Assembly: GCA_963751595.1 (NCBI GenBank)
Contig: CAVVVC010000004.1
Location: 1 to 64,000, forward strand
Source: JAHEGP01 sp963751595
GTDB taxonomy: Bacteria; Pseudomonadota; Gammaproteobacteria; Pseudomonadales; JAHEGP01
Length of the DNA: 64,000 bases
Direction of reading: 5' to 3'
The notes beneath the pieces were generated by a model, which saw nothing but the letters and a program-made list of their open reading frames with translations, was not told the origin of the DNA and made no database searches. Positions within the stretch are counted from its first letter, which is position 1. Every line of letters starts with the position of its first letter. Position numbers and translations under genes: made by a program. This document shows positions 45,575 through 54,239 of this stretch, piece after piece.

Positions 45575-46957
45575 ATGCAACGCTCAACTGCTAATCCCAT
45601 GCTGGCTGCTGAAAAGCGAGCCGTCCTCTCCCTTGGCCTGCTGTACGGCTTTCGTATGCTTGGCCTCTTTATGTTGTTGCCGGTACTTGCACTGTACGCG
45701 GCCGACTTTGAGCATAGTTCGCCGGCGCTGATCGGCCTCGCGCTGGGTATATACGGCCTTAGCCAGGCGCTGTTGCAGATTCCGTTTGGCATGCTGTCGG
45801 ACCGCATCGGTCGCAAGCCGGTTATCTACGGGGGTCTGATACTGTTTGGCCTGGGGAGCCTGATCGCCGCAACGGCCAGTTCCATCTGGGGGGTTATCGC
45901 CGGTCGTGCGCTGCAGGGCAGTGGCGCCATCGCCAGTACTGTGCTGGCTCTGCTCAGTGATCTAACCCGCGACGAGCACCGCACCAAGGCAATGGCGTTT
46001 ATCGGCATGAGCATTGGTCTCACCTTCGCCGCGGCCCTGCTGATCGGTCCCTGGGTCAGTGTCAGTTTTGGCATTCGCGGTATTTTCTGGCTCACAGCCG
46101 GCCTCGCCGTCGGCGGTATATTGATCATGGCCTGGATGGTACCGGCGGCGACCCCCGCGGCGGGCTTCGATGGGAATACCAGTACAGCGCTACAGTTCGT
46201 GGGGCGGGTGCTTCAGGACCGCGAGTTGCTGCGACTCGACTTCGGCATTTTTGCGCTCCACTTCATCCTCACAGCATCCTTCGTGGCGTTGCCACTCCTG
46301 CTGCGCGATACCCTCGAATTGCAGGTGCAGCAGCACGCCTGGATCTACCTGGCGACCCTGGGCGGCTCTTTTGTTGCCATGGTGCCACTGATTATTTACG
46401 CCGAGCGCAATCAAAAGGTAGTGCCCGTGTTTATGGCCGCCATCGCTATGCTGGGGCTGGCGGCTCTGACTATCGCACTCGCGGGCTCCAGTGGCCTGAT
46501 GCTCGTCGGGGCGATGTTTGTTTTCTTCATGGGTTTCAACCTGCTAGAGGCGAATCTGCCGTCGCTTGTCAGCAAGAAGGCTTTTCCCGGAGGCAAGGGC
46601 ACGGCAATGGGCGTGTATTCGACGTTCCAGTTTATGGGCGCGTTTCTGGGGGGCAGTATCGGCGGTCTGATGATGGGTGCAGTGGGTTCGGCGGGCGTAT
46701 TCGGCGTTTGCGCCCTGATAGCGCTGGCCTGGTTGTTGCTGGCGAAAAACATGCGTGCCCCTAACCGCGTGGCGGACGTGGTGCTCGCCTACGACGCCGG
46801 TCGCTTTCAGGGTGAGGAACTGCTGCGAGAGTTGGCTGGCCTCGAAGGCGTCGAAGATGTAACCTTGATCGCGTCGGAAAGCATCGCCTATCTCAAGGTA
46901 AATCGGCATACATTTGATCACTCACTGCTGTCCCACTATCAGGCCACTGTTGGCTAA
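45575..46957 (+). CDS. MFS transporter of the YajR type
   Basis: Inner-membrane proton-driven exporter with 12 predicted helices and a C-terminal ferredoxin-like YAM domain. From ATG 45575 the protein has 460 residues. Motif A is GMLSDRIGRKPVI in the loop after helix 2, and the cytoplasmic tail from about residue 400 (DAGRFQGEELLRELAGLEGV, then EDVTLI) is the YAM-like region. Substrate is unknown for the family. The frame opens at 45482, but that extension overlaps the likely promoter. Placement between uvrA and ssb is conserved in Pseudomonas and relatives. Confidence 0.85.
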   Translation: MQRSTANPMLAAEKRAVLSLGLLYGFRMLGLFMLLPVLALYAADFEHSSPALIGLALGIYGLSQALLQIPFGMLSDRIGRKPVIYGGLILFGLGSLIAATASSIWGVIAGRALQGSGAIASTVLALLSDLTRDEHRTKAMAFIGMSIGLTFAAALLIGPWVSVSFGIRGIFWLTAGLAVGGILIMAWMVPAATPAAGFDGNTSTALQFVGRVLQDRELLRLDFGIFALHFILTASFVALPLLLRDTLELQVQQHAWIYLATLGGSFVAMVPLIIYAERNQKVVPVFMAAIAMLGLAALTIALAGSSGLMLVGAMFVFFMGFNLLEANLPSLVSKKAFPGGKGTAMGVYSTFQFMGAFLGGSIGGLMMGAVGSAGVFGVCALIALAWLLLAKNMRAPNRVADVVLAYDAGRFQGEELLRELAGLEGVEDVTLIASESIAYLKVNRHTFDHSLLSHYQATVG

Positions 46958-46978
46958 AGCCGGTGCGTGTTTTATAGT
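46950..46978 (+). promoter_or_regulatory. Promoter of ssb
   Basis: TTGGCT, 17-bp spacer and TATAGT. The -35 box overlaps the stop codon of the MFS gene and the start point would be about 45 bases before ssb. Confidence 0.65.
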
Positions 46979-47028
46979 GGGCAGCCGATTGCGATTTCAG
47001 CAGTAAGAACACTGACAGGAGAACCTAG

Positions 47029-47496
47029 ATGGCCCGCGGAATTAATAAAGTCATATTAGTGGGAAATTGCGGGCAAGACCCGGAAACCAAGTACATGCCC
47101 AGTGGCGGCGCAGTCACCAACGTTTCTGTCGCAACCAGTGAGTCCTGGAAGGACAAGCAGACCGGCCAGCCCCAGGAGCGCACCGAGTGGCATCGGGTCG
47201 TCTTTTTTAATCGACTGGCCGAAATCGCCGGCGAGTACCTGAGAAAAGGCTCCAAGGTTTATGTCGAGGGGTCACTGCGCACCCGCAAGTGGCAGGATAA
47301 AACCGGCACCGATCGCTACACTACCGAGATTGTCGCCAACGAGATGCAGATGCTCGATAGCCGGGGAAGCCAGGACGCCGGCGGCGGCATGGGCCAGGGG
47401 GGAGGGCAGCCCCGTCAGACGCAACAACCCCAGCGACAACCGCAGCCCGCTCAGCCGGTACCGGACGAATTCCCCGAGGACGATATTCCCTTTTAG
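47029..47496 (+). CDS. ssb: Single-stranded DNA-binding protein
   Basis: Tetrameric protein that coats single-stranded DNA in replication and repair. 155 residues: an OB-fold of about 105 residues (MARGINKVILVGNCGQDPET, EWHRVVFFNRLAEIAGEYLR), a Gly/Gln/Pro-rich linker (GGGMGQGGGQPRQTQQPQRQ) and the acidic C-terminal tip EFPEDDIPF that docks partner proteins. CAGGAGA precedes the ATG. Confidence 0.97.
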   Translation: MARGINKVILVGNCGQDPETKYMPSGGAVTNVSVATSESWKDKQTGQPQERTEWHRVVFFNRLAEIAGEYLRKGSKVYVEGSLRTRKWQDKTGTDRYTTEIVANEMQMLDSRGSQDAGGGMGQGGGQPRQTQQPQRQPQPAQPVPDEFPEDDIPF

Positions 47497-47560
47497 TTAC
47501 GCCTGCGAATTAACCCGGCAAGCCGACCCCGCCCTGGGGATTCCAAGCGTCAAATCGTGA

Positions 47561-47585
47561 AAACCCGCAGCAAGCGGGTTTTTTT
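47561..47585 (+). terminator. Terminator after ssb
   Basis: AAACCCGC, AGCAA loop, GCGGGTTT, continuing into a T-run of seven. Strong Rho-independent form. Confidence 0.92.
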
Positions 47586-47633
47586 GCGAGCACGGCGCAC
47601 TGTTGGGCGCAGCGGTAGCCACGGGAGAGACTG

Positions 47634-49073
47634 ATGACAATAAACCCAACACCCAACATCATTCACCATGGAGCTATCAATGGGGTCACCGGGTCGTGTC
47701 ACGAACTGCAATACACCGGCTCGAAATCGATACTGGTAGATTGCGGCCTGTTCCAGGGTGCAGAGACATCGGGAAGCGGCGCCGGCAGCCATTCGCTGGA
47801 GATTGATTTCGAGCTGCAGCCAATACAGGCGCTGGTGGTGACTCATGTTCATATCGACCATGTCGGTCGCATTCCCTATTTGCTGGCGGCGGGATTTACT
47901 GGCCCGATTTATTGCAGCGAACCATCAGCCTTGCTCTTGCCGCTGGTGTTGGAAGATGCCATGAAAGTCGGCGCGGTGGGGAGTCGCCGGCTTATCAACC
48001 GCTATCTAAATCAGCTACAGGATCAGCTGGTGGCGGTGCCTTACCAGCACTGGGTCGAAGTTGACGGCAGTCCGAAAGGGGGCCTGAGCATACGCTTGCA
48101 GCCGGCCGGACACATTCTGGGCTCTGCCTATGTTGAATGTCGCGTGGATTCGTCCGCGGGCTCCCACACCGTGGTCTTTTCCGGCGACCTGGGGGCGCCC
48201 CATTCACCGCTACTGGAGGCCCCGCAGGCGCCTGAGTTGGCGGATACTCTGGTGATGGAGAGCACCTACGGGGATCGAGAGCACGAGGACCGGGAGCAGC
48301 GCGTCGGGCGCCTGCAGAAGATCATTGAACGTGCATTGGCGGACAAGGGAGCGGTGCTGATTCCGGCATTCAGTATCGGCAGGACCCAGGAGCTGCTTTA
48401 CGAGCTGGAGGAGATCATCCACCGAAGCAAACACAGCCTCGCGGCAAGGGGTGTGCCCTGGAGGGAGCTGGAAATCGTGGTTGACTCACCCCTGGCCAGC
48501 CGATTTACCCGGTACTACCGCAAGCTCAAACCCTACTGGGATTCTGAAGCCCGTCAGCGGCTGGGCGAGGGCCGGCACCCACTGGCATTCGAGCAGTTGC
48601 GTACCGTCGATAGTCACAGCGATCATCTGGCCATCGTCGACTACATCAAGAAGCGTGACTATCCCTGCATCATTTTGGCGGCGAGTGGGATGTGTGTTGC
48701 CGGTCGCATGGTCAATTACCTCAAGGCCCTGGTGGGGCAGCCGGCGACCGACGTTGTTTTTGTAGGCTATCAGGCTCATGGCACTCCGGGGCGGGTCATT
48801 CAAACCTATGGCCCCAAAGGCGGTTACGTGACCTTTGACGGTGTGCGTTATCCAATCAGGGCAGGTGTGCATACGCTGGGGGGCTACTCGGCGCATGCTG
48901 ACAGAGCGGGGTTGCTGGCCTTTGCAACCGGTATGACCGAGGCGCCACGGCAGATTCGTCTGATTCATGGCGATACCGAGGCCAAGCAAGAACTGGCGCA
49001 AGCGTTGAGAAAGTTATTGCCAAGCACCGAGGTGATGGTGCCCGGCGAATCAGAGTTGCCCCGCCCGGTATAA
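47634..49073 (+). CDS. MBL-fold beta-CASP ribonuclease-like hydrolase
   Basis: A 479-residue metallo-beta-lactamase of the beta-CASP group, related to RNA exonucleases and CPSF-73-like nucleases. The metal-binding motif HVHIDHVG lies near residue 75, GHILGSAYVE near 160, FSGDLG near 185, and ESTYGDREHED begins the beta-CASP insertion. ASGMCVAGRMVNYLKAL and the late HTLGGYSAHADRAGLL histidine motifs complete the active site. All expected ligands appear present. Its substrate is not known; RNA is likely from the family. Confidence 0.85.
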   Translation: MTINPTPNIIHHGAINGVTGSCHELQYTGSKSILVDCGLFQGAETSGSGAGSHSLEIDFELQPIQALVVTHVHIDHVGRIPYLLAAGFTGPIYCSEPSALLLPLVLEDAMKVGAVGSRRLINRYLNQLQDQLVAVPYQHWVEVDGSPKGGLSIRLQPAGHILGSAYVECRVDSSAGSHTVVFSGDLGAPHSPLLEAPQAPELADTLVMESTYGDREHEDREQRVGRLQKIIERALADKGAVLIPAFSIGRTQELLYELEEIIHRSKHSLAARGVPWRELEIVVDSPLASRFTRYYRKLKPYWDSEARQRLGEGRHPLAFEQLRTVDSHSDHLAIVDYIKKRDYPCIILAASGMCVAGRMVNYLKALVGQPATDVVFVGYQAHGTPGRVIQTYGPKGGYVTFDGVRYPIRAGVHTLGGYSAHADRAGLLAFATGMTEAPRQIRLIHGDTEAKQELAQALRKLLPSTEVMVPGESELPRPV

Positions 49074-49111
49074 GCGGTTATTTTGCTAGTCCAACTATTG
49101 GGCTCCAGAGA

Positions 49112-50002
49112 TTGAAAATTCTTCTACTTGATCAGCATAGCCAGCTCGGCCAGGCCTTAAGCGAGCTGTTAGCATTACACTCCGACATTGAATGGCGTGG
49201 GGTGAGTGCTGGGCAATTGTCGGAGCCATCGGAAAGTGTTGAGGCTCTGATCAAGGAGGTTCGAGCCAATTTCGTTGTAAATGCCAACAGTATCGAGCTG
49301 GCCGATAGCGAGCCAGGGTTGCGTAAATCCCACGTCAAGAAAGTCAGAAACCTGTGCCGGGCGGCGAAAACCGCCGGCTCCGGCTTCATCCACATTTCTT
49401 CAGCGCAAGTTTTTAACGGTTCGCGGGGCAAAGTGTTTTTTGAAGGCGACCGGCCCAAACCCAAGGGCCGGGCAAGCCGCCGTTTGGTTGAGCTGGAGCA
49501 GGTGGTGACCCGAGAGCTTGAACGGTATATTGTCCTTCGCACGGGCTGGTTATTCGGGGCGGATGGCCAGGGAGCATTCCAGCGCTTCTTGCAAATGCTG
49601 GAAAGCGGTGAGGAAATTACCGACGCAGAAGCCGTGGCGGGTGCCCCAACCGCCGCTGACGATTTGGCGCGGGTTCTGTTGGCCATCATCAGGCAACTCG
49701 ACTGCGGTGCGCCATGCTGGGGTACTTACCATTACTGCAGTTCCGATACCACCGACAGTCGCGACTTTTACGAGACGGTAATGACCATGGCGGTGCAGTA
49801 CAGCAGCATCGAGAGTCATTATTCACGGCCGGATTTGCCCGCGACCCCTGCTGACGGCGAGTCGCGGCATCCACTGCTCGATTGCCACTTGATTCTCAAT
49901 ACTTTCGGCATCAAGCAGCGGCCCTGGCGGTCTGCGATGACCGGCATCCTCAGGAGCTGGTACCAGCGAAAACCTGCCGAAGCCGAAACTGTATTCGACT
50001 AG
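49112..50002 (+). CDS. RmlD-like SDR protein with degenerate active site
   Basis: 296 residues that follow the dTDP-4-dehydrorhamnose reductase fold: MKILLLDQHSQLGQALSELL at the start, FVVNANSIELADSEPGLRKS, GFIHISSAQVFNGSRG, YIVLRTGWLFGADGQGAF, and a substrate-domain tail. The usual glycine motif GxxGxxG is reduced to DQHSQLG, and the catalytic YxxxK is replaced in PKGRASRRLVELE, with neither Tyr nor Lys. It is probably not an active rhamnose reductase; a structural or binding role is possible. Start is TTG, the only good candidate for this N-terminus. Neighbours are moaB and moeA, not rhamnose genes. Confidence 0.75.
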   Translation: MKILLLDQHSQLGQALSELLALHSDIEWRGVSAGQLSEPSESVEALIKEVRANFVVNANSIELADSEPGLRKSHVKKVRNLCRAAKTAGSGFIHISSAQVFNGSRGKVFFEGDRPKPKGRASRRLVELEQVVTRELERYIVLRTGWLFGADGQGAFQRFLQMLESGEEITDAEAVAGAPTAADDLARVLLAIIRQLDCGAPCWGTYHYCSSDTTDSRDFYETVMTMAVQYSSIESHYSRPDLPATPADGESRHPLLDCHLILNTFGIKQRPWRSAMTGILRSWYQRKPAEAETVFD

Positions 50003-50011
50003 GAGAAAACC

Positions 50012-50536
50012 ATGCCCACGCAGGCCGATGGAAGCAGAGCCGCACTCGGGATCGCGGTATTGACGGTTTCAGATAGCCGTACCGAAGCCGATGACAGCTC
50101 CGGTGCCTACCTGGTGGATGCGTCGACCACCGAGGGCCACCGCTTGATCGAGAAAACCATAGTCAAGGATGACATCTATCAGATTCGCGCGATGGTTTCC
50201 CGCTGGATCGCAGATGATCAGGTGCAGGTCATTCTGGTCACGGGTGGAACCGGTTTTGGTGGCAGGGACTCAACGCCTGAAGCGGTTTCGCCCCTGTTTG
50301 ACAAGGCGATCGAAGGGTTTGGCGAGCTGTTTCGCCACCTTTCCTGGGAAGAGATCGGTAGCTCGACAATTCAATCCCGGGCGTTGGCCGGGCTCGCCAA
50401 TAGCACGGCGGTGTTCTGCATGCCCGGCTCTACCGGCGCCTGCCGTACGGCATGGAATGGAATCCTCAGTGATCAGCTCAACAGCCTGCATCGGCCCTGT
50501 AATTTTGCCGGAGTGCTCAGGGTGAACCAGCCGTGA
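50012..50536 (+). CDS. moaB: Molybdopterin adenylyltransferase-type protein MoaB
   Basis: Molybdenum cofactor synthesis protein of the MoaB/MogA fold. 174 residues with ILVTGGTGFGGRDSTPEAV, FGELFRHLSWEEIGSSTIQS and FCMPGSTGACRTAWNGIL, the MPT-binding features of the family. In E. coli MoaB is dispensable and its role uncertain; in other bacteria such proteins adenylylate molybdopterin. The gene lies 105 bases ahead of moeA. Confidence 0.92.
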   Translation: MPTQADGSRAALGIAVLTVSDSRTEADDSSGAYLVDASTTEGHRLIEKTIVKDDIYQIRAMVSRWIADDQVQVILVTGGTGFGGRDSTPEAVSPLFDKAIEGFGELFRHLSWEEIGSSTIQSRALAGLANSTAVFCMPGSTGACRTAWNGILSDQLNSLHRPCNFAGVLRVNQP

Positions 50537-50641
50537 GCTATGCGTCGCGGCGCTGCCTGCGGCATGGCCTGGGACGGCTCCAAGCGGACCCATTCCAGGC
50601 CCGCGGCCCGGTAAACGCTATTTTGCGCGCAGGCGAAGTGT

Positions 50642-51877
50642 GTGGCAGCGCCTGATCAGAAGAAAAAATTGACTCCCCTGCGCGAAGCCATGGACCTGAT
50701 TATGGCAGATGCCCCAGTGCTTCGAGTCCAGGAGAGCGTACCTCTGGCCGAGGCGCTGGGCAGGGTTCTGGGGGAGGATGTCGTCGCCTCGGTCGACGTG
50801 CCTCCCTGGGATAATAGCGCCATGGACGGTTATGCGGTAAACAGCCGGGACATCCCGGAAGCTCCCGCTGTGATGCCACTGCGGCAGCGGATTGCGGCCG
50901 GCGATTCAGGTGCTGTTCTCGCGCCTGGAACCGCTGCCAGAATTTTTACCGGCGCTCCGCTACCGGAGGGAGCAGACGCGGTTGTGATTCAGGAGGACGT
51001 GACCTGCAACGAAAATCGCCTGCAGCTGGATAAGGTGGTGGAAGCGGGGAGCAACGTGCGAGCCCGTGGTCAGGATATTGCAAAAGGTAGCGTTGTTTTC
51101 AGGCGCGGCGCCTGTTTACGGCCGCAGGACCTGGGAGTGCTGGCGTCAATCGGGCTGGCCGACGTTCGAGTGTTGCGAAGGCTGCGGGTCGGCATGGTTT
51201 CCAGCGGCGATGAACTGGCTGAGCCGGGCGCAGTATTAAGGCCCGGCCAAATTTACAATTCGAATCGTTACACGCTCGGCGGCCTGTTGCGCAACCATGG
51301 CTTTGATTACCAGGATTTCGGTATCGTCGCCGACACACTCGAAGCAACGACTGCAATCCTGCGCCAGGCGGCGGCTCGGTGCGACGTGCTGATATGCACG
51401 GGCGGCGTATCGGTGGGTGAGGAGGATCACGTGAAAGAGGCGGTCGAGAGCCTGGGGGAGCTCAAACTCTGGCGCCTGGCGATCAAGCCGGGCAAGCCCC
51501 TGGCATATGGCAGGGTGGCCAGCGTGCCCTTTTTCGGTCTACCGGGTAACCCGGCCTCGGCGTTCGTCACCTTTGGATTGATCGTTCGGCGCTACCTGCT
51601 AGCCATGCAGGGCGCCAGTGGTGCCGGGGATTCCACGCGCACAGTAAAGTCGGGGTTCGATTGGCTCCAAGGGGGCACCCGCCAGGAATACCTGCGCGGC
51701 AATCTATGCCTCAACAGCGCCGGTGAAGAAATAGCAACGGTTTTCGACAATCAGAGTTCTGGCATTTTGTCGTCGATCAGTCGTGCAAACTGCCTGGTTG
51801 TGATGCCGATTGGAGCCACCTGTCGCCGCGGAGACCCGGTAGAAGTTATCGAGCTCCGCGACTGGACGAGATGGTGA
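50642..51877 (+). CDS. moeA: Molybdopterin molybdenumtransferase MoeA
   Basis: Inserts molybdate into adenylylated molybdopterin. 411 residues, with PPWDNSAMDGYAVN near 60, RIFTGAPLPEGADAVVIQED, VRARGQDIAKG, then the MoaB-like domain GMVSSGDELAEPG with TGGVSVGEEDHVKEA, and FGLPGNPASAFVTF. GTG start. It forms a molybdenum cofactor pair with moaB and converges with fabB. Confidence 0.95.
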   Translation: MAAPDQKKKLTPLREAMDLIMADAPVLRVQESVPLAEALGRVLGEDVVASVDVPPWDNSAMDGYAVNSRDIPEAPAVMPLRQRIAAGDSGAVLAPGTAARIFTGAPLPEGADAVVIQEDVTCNENRLQLDKVVEAGSNVRARGQDIAKGSVVFRRGACLRPQDLGVLASIGLADVRVLRRLRVGMVSSGDELAEPGAVLRPGQIYNSNRYTLGGLLRNHGFDYQDFGIVADTLEATTAILRQAAARCDVLICTGGVSVGEEDHVKEAVESLGELKLWRLAIKPGKPLAYGRVASVPFFGLPGNPASAFVTFGLIVRRYLLAMQGASGAGDSTRTVKSGFDWLQGGTRQEYLRGNLCLNSAGEEIATVFDNQSSGILSSISRANCLVVMPIGATCRRGDPVEVIELRDWTRW

Positions 51878-51926
51878 CGAACCCACCGGCCCTGATGGCC
51901 CGCCGAAAGGCGTGTCGCGACAGCGC

Positions 51927-53144
51927 TTAAGCCAGTTTTTCCAGGATTAACGTGGCATTGGTGCCGCCGAACCCAAAGCTGTTCGACATGATGCGCTGCA
52001 GTGCGACATCGTCCCGGCGAGTCGTACAGATATTGAGGCCATCCGCATCCGGGTCAAGGTTCTCGATATTGGCGGAGGCGGCAACGAACCCCTCTTTCAT
52101 CATCAGCAGGCTGAATATGACCTCCTGCACCCCCGTTGCTCCCAGAGAGTGCCCGGCCAGAGATTTTGTCGAGCTTACCAGGGGCAGGGCTTGGCCGGAA
52201 AAAGTCTCCCTGATCGCCTTGAGTTCCTGCATGTCTCCTGCGGGGGTAGAAGTGCCGTGTGCGTTGATGTAGTCGACCGGGCCGTCAACAGTAGCCAGAG
52301 CCTGGCGCATGCAGCGCACCGCCCCCTCGCCACTGGGAGCGACCATATCGTAGCCGTCAGAAGTGGCGCCATAACCGGTAACTTCGGCGTAAATATGCGC
52401 TCCCCTGGCTTGTGCGTGTTCCAGTTCTTCGAGCACCACCATCCCCGCACCCCCGGATATGACGAAACCATCGCGGTCGACATCATAGGGCCGCGATGCG
52501 AGCTGTGGTGTGCTGTTATATTTGGTAGAGAGTGCGCCCATGGCGTCAAACAGGCAGCTCAGACTCCAGTGCTCTTCCTCGCCGCCGCCAGCAAACACGA
52601 TATCCTGTTTGCCCAGTTGTATCAGCTCGGCGGCATTGCCGATGCAGTGTGCACTGGTGGCGCAGGCCGAAGACAGCGAGTAGTTGACGCCCTTGATTTT
52701 AAAGGGCGTGGCGAGGCAGGCAGACACGGTCGAGCCCATGGTCTGGGTCACGCGGTAGGGGCCGATTCGCTTGATTCCACGGGCGCGCAGGATGTCCGCG
52801 GATTCAACGACGTTGGCGGACGAAGCACCGCCCGATCCTGCGATGATTCCGCTGCGCTCGTTTGAGACCTCCGCCGCTTCCAGGCCGGCATCGTCGATGG
52901 CCTGTTGCATGGCGATATAGGACCAGCCAGCGGCTTCACCCATGAAACGCAGTGTCTTGCGATCGATATTTTCTTTCAAGTCAATATCGGGGCGACCGCA
53001 AACCTGGCTGCGAAAGCCCATCTCGGCATAGACTGGATTGTGCCTGATGCCGGACGTGCCATTGCGCAGCGCTGTTGCCACGCTCGCTGCATTATTGCCG
53101 AGGCAGGAGACAATGCCCAACCCGGTGACAACTACCCTTCTCAT
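51927..53144 (-). CDS. fabB: Beta-ketoacyl-ACP synthase I
   Basis: Elongates cis-unsaturated acyl-ACP in fatty acid synthesis. The 405 residues contain the Cys-His-His active site: Cys161 in SSACATSAHC, His295 in NAHGTSTPAGD and His331 in KSLAGHSLGATG. It is paired with fabA upstream on the same strand, the classic anaerobic unsaturated fatty acid pathway. Confidence 0.97.
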   Translation of the reverse strand: MRRVVVTGLGIVSCLGNNAASVATALRNGTSGIRHNPVYAEMGFRSQVCGRPDIDLKENIDRKTLRFMGEAAGWSYIAMQQAIDDAGLEAAEVSNERSGIIAGSGGASSANVVESADILRARGIKRIGPYRVTQTMGSTVSACLATPFKIKGVNYSLSSACATSAHCIGNAAELIQLGKQDIVFAGGGEEEHWSLSCLFDAMGALSTKYNSTPQLASRPYDVDRDGFVISGGAGMVVLEELEHAQARGAHIYAEVTGYGATSDGYDMVAPSGEGAVRCMRQALATVDGPVDYINAHGTSTPAGDMQELKAIRETFSGQALPLVSSTKSLAGHSLGATGVQEVIFSLLMMKEGFVAASANIENLDPDADGLNICTTRRDDVALQRIMSNSFGFGGTNATLILEKLA

Positions 53145-53341
53145 AAGGCTTTCCTCTCAACGTCGGTGACCGTGGCCGGCCATCCTGTTCTTATGGTGGT
53201 CATGGCCCGGGGGAATTGTACTGTAATCTGGTGCCATTTGCTCAAGGCGCCGCACCGGGCAGCGGATTTGTCCGGCCAAAATCGGGCTCAGGGGGATTGG
53301 TATGCGACAAGGCCGTACCCCGTGACTCAAACTGCCGCGCC

Positions 53342-53845
53342 TTACTGCTTGAACAGGCCGACCCGCAGATCTTTGGCCTCGTAGATGGTTTTACCGTCAC
53401 AGTCCAGTTCGCCGTCGGCAATACCCATAACCAGGCGGCGTTCGATAACGCGCTTCATGTTTAGGGTATAAGTGACCTTGGAGGCTTCGGGGAGCACCTG
53501 GCCGGTAAACTTGATTTCTCCTGCGCCCAGGGCTCGCCCGCGCCCCGGGTTACCTCGCCAGCCCAGATAGAAGCCGACCAGTTGCCACATGGCGTCCAGG
53601 CCGAGACAGCCAGGCATCACCGGGTCGCCAGGGAAGTGGCAGGCAAAAAACCAAAGGTCCGGATGAATGTCGAGCTCGGCAACGAGGATGCCCTTGTCGA
53701 ACTCCCCGCCCTCTGAGCTGATGAATGTTATGCGGTCCAACATGAGCATGTTGTCGATGGGGAGTTGCGCATTGCCGGGGCCAAACAGCTTGCCATGGCC
53801 GCAGTCGATCAATTCCTCCTTGCTATAGGATTCTTTTTGCATCAT
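53342..53845 (-). CDS. fabA: 3-hydroxydecanoyl-ACP dehydratase/isomerase
   Basis: Dehydrates 3-hydroxydecanoyl-ACP and isomerises trans-2- to cis-3-decenoyl-ACP, the branch point to unsaturated fatty acids. 167 residues; His70 in FFACHFPGDPVMPG and Asp84 in CLGLDAMWQ match the E. coli catalytic pair. fabB follows after a 197-bp gap. Start codons at 53845 and 53842 are adjacent ATGs; either is possible. Confidence 0.96.
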   Translation of the reverse strand: MMQKESYSKEELIDCGHGKLFGPGNAQLPIDNMLMLDRITFISSEGGEFDKGILVAELDIHPDLWFFACHFPGDPVMPGCLGLDAMWQLVGFYLGWRGNPGRGRALGAGEIKFTGQVLPEASKVTYTLNMKRVIERRLVMGIADGELDCDGKTIYEAKDLRVGLFKQ

Positions 53846-54239
53846 GTTGTTTGCGCTCCATCTGGTCAGCGGTGGTATGGCACACGGTCATTTTACGCCT
53901 ATCGAGCTGCGATGACAGGCGGATTGTTCCCTTCAAACCAGTTGCTTGCAGCCGAGCCTCGCTATCGTGTTCTTGCCGATACCGGGCGGACGGTGCCGAG
54001 GGGGTGCCATCCCGGAACGATCGACAACGCGTGGCGCAGGCAATCTGGGAAGCGGGAGCAATGGCATTGGCTACGGGTTCAGGGGTGCAACAGCGCCCGA
54101 TTTTACCTTTTGCCGGCCCACTGTCCAATGGAATCACTGCTATGTTTAAAAGTTGTGGGCGTTAGCCTATTCGACAGCACTTGGTATACTGCGGCGCGCT
54201 TTTATAGCGTGACCACGGGCCGAACGGAGGAAAAAATCA
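53846..54239. promoter_or_regulatory. Divergent intergenic region between fabA and ugd
   Basis: No convincing gene in these 394 bases. On the minus strand CTGTCA, 17 bp and TAAAAT (53918 to 53890) would drive fabA. On the plus strand TTAGCC, 17 bp and TATACT (54162-54190), followed by GCGGCGCGC, would drive the UDP-glucose dehydrogenase gene. Short overlapping frames on both strands have no start signal or recognisable protein. Confidence 0.55.
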
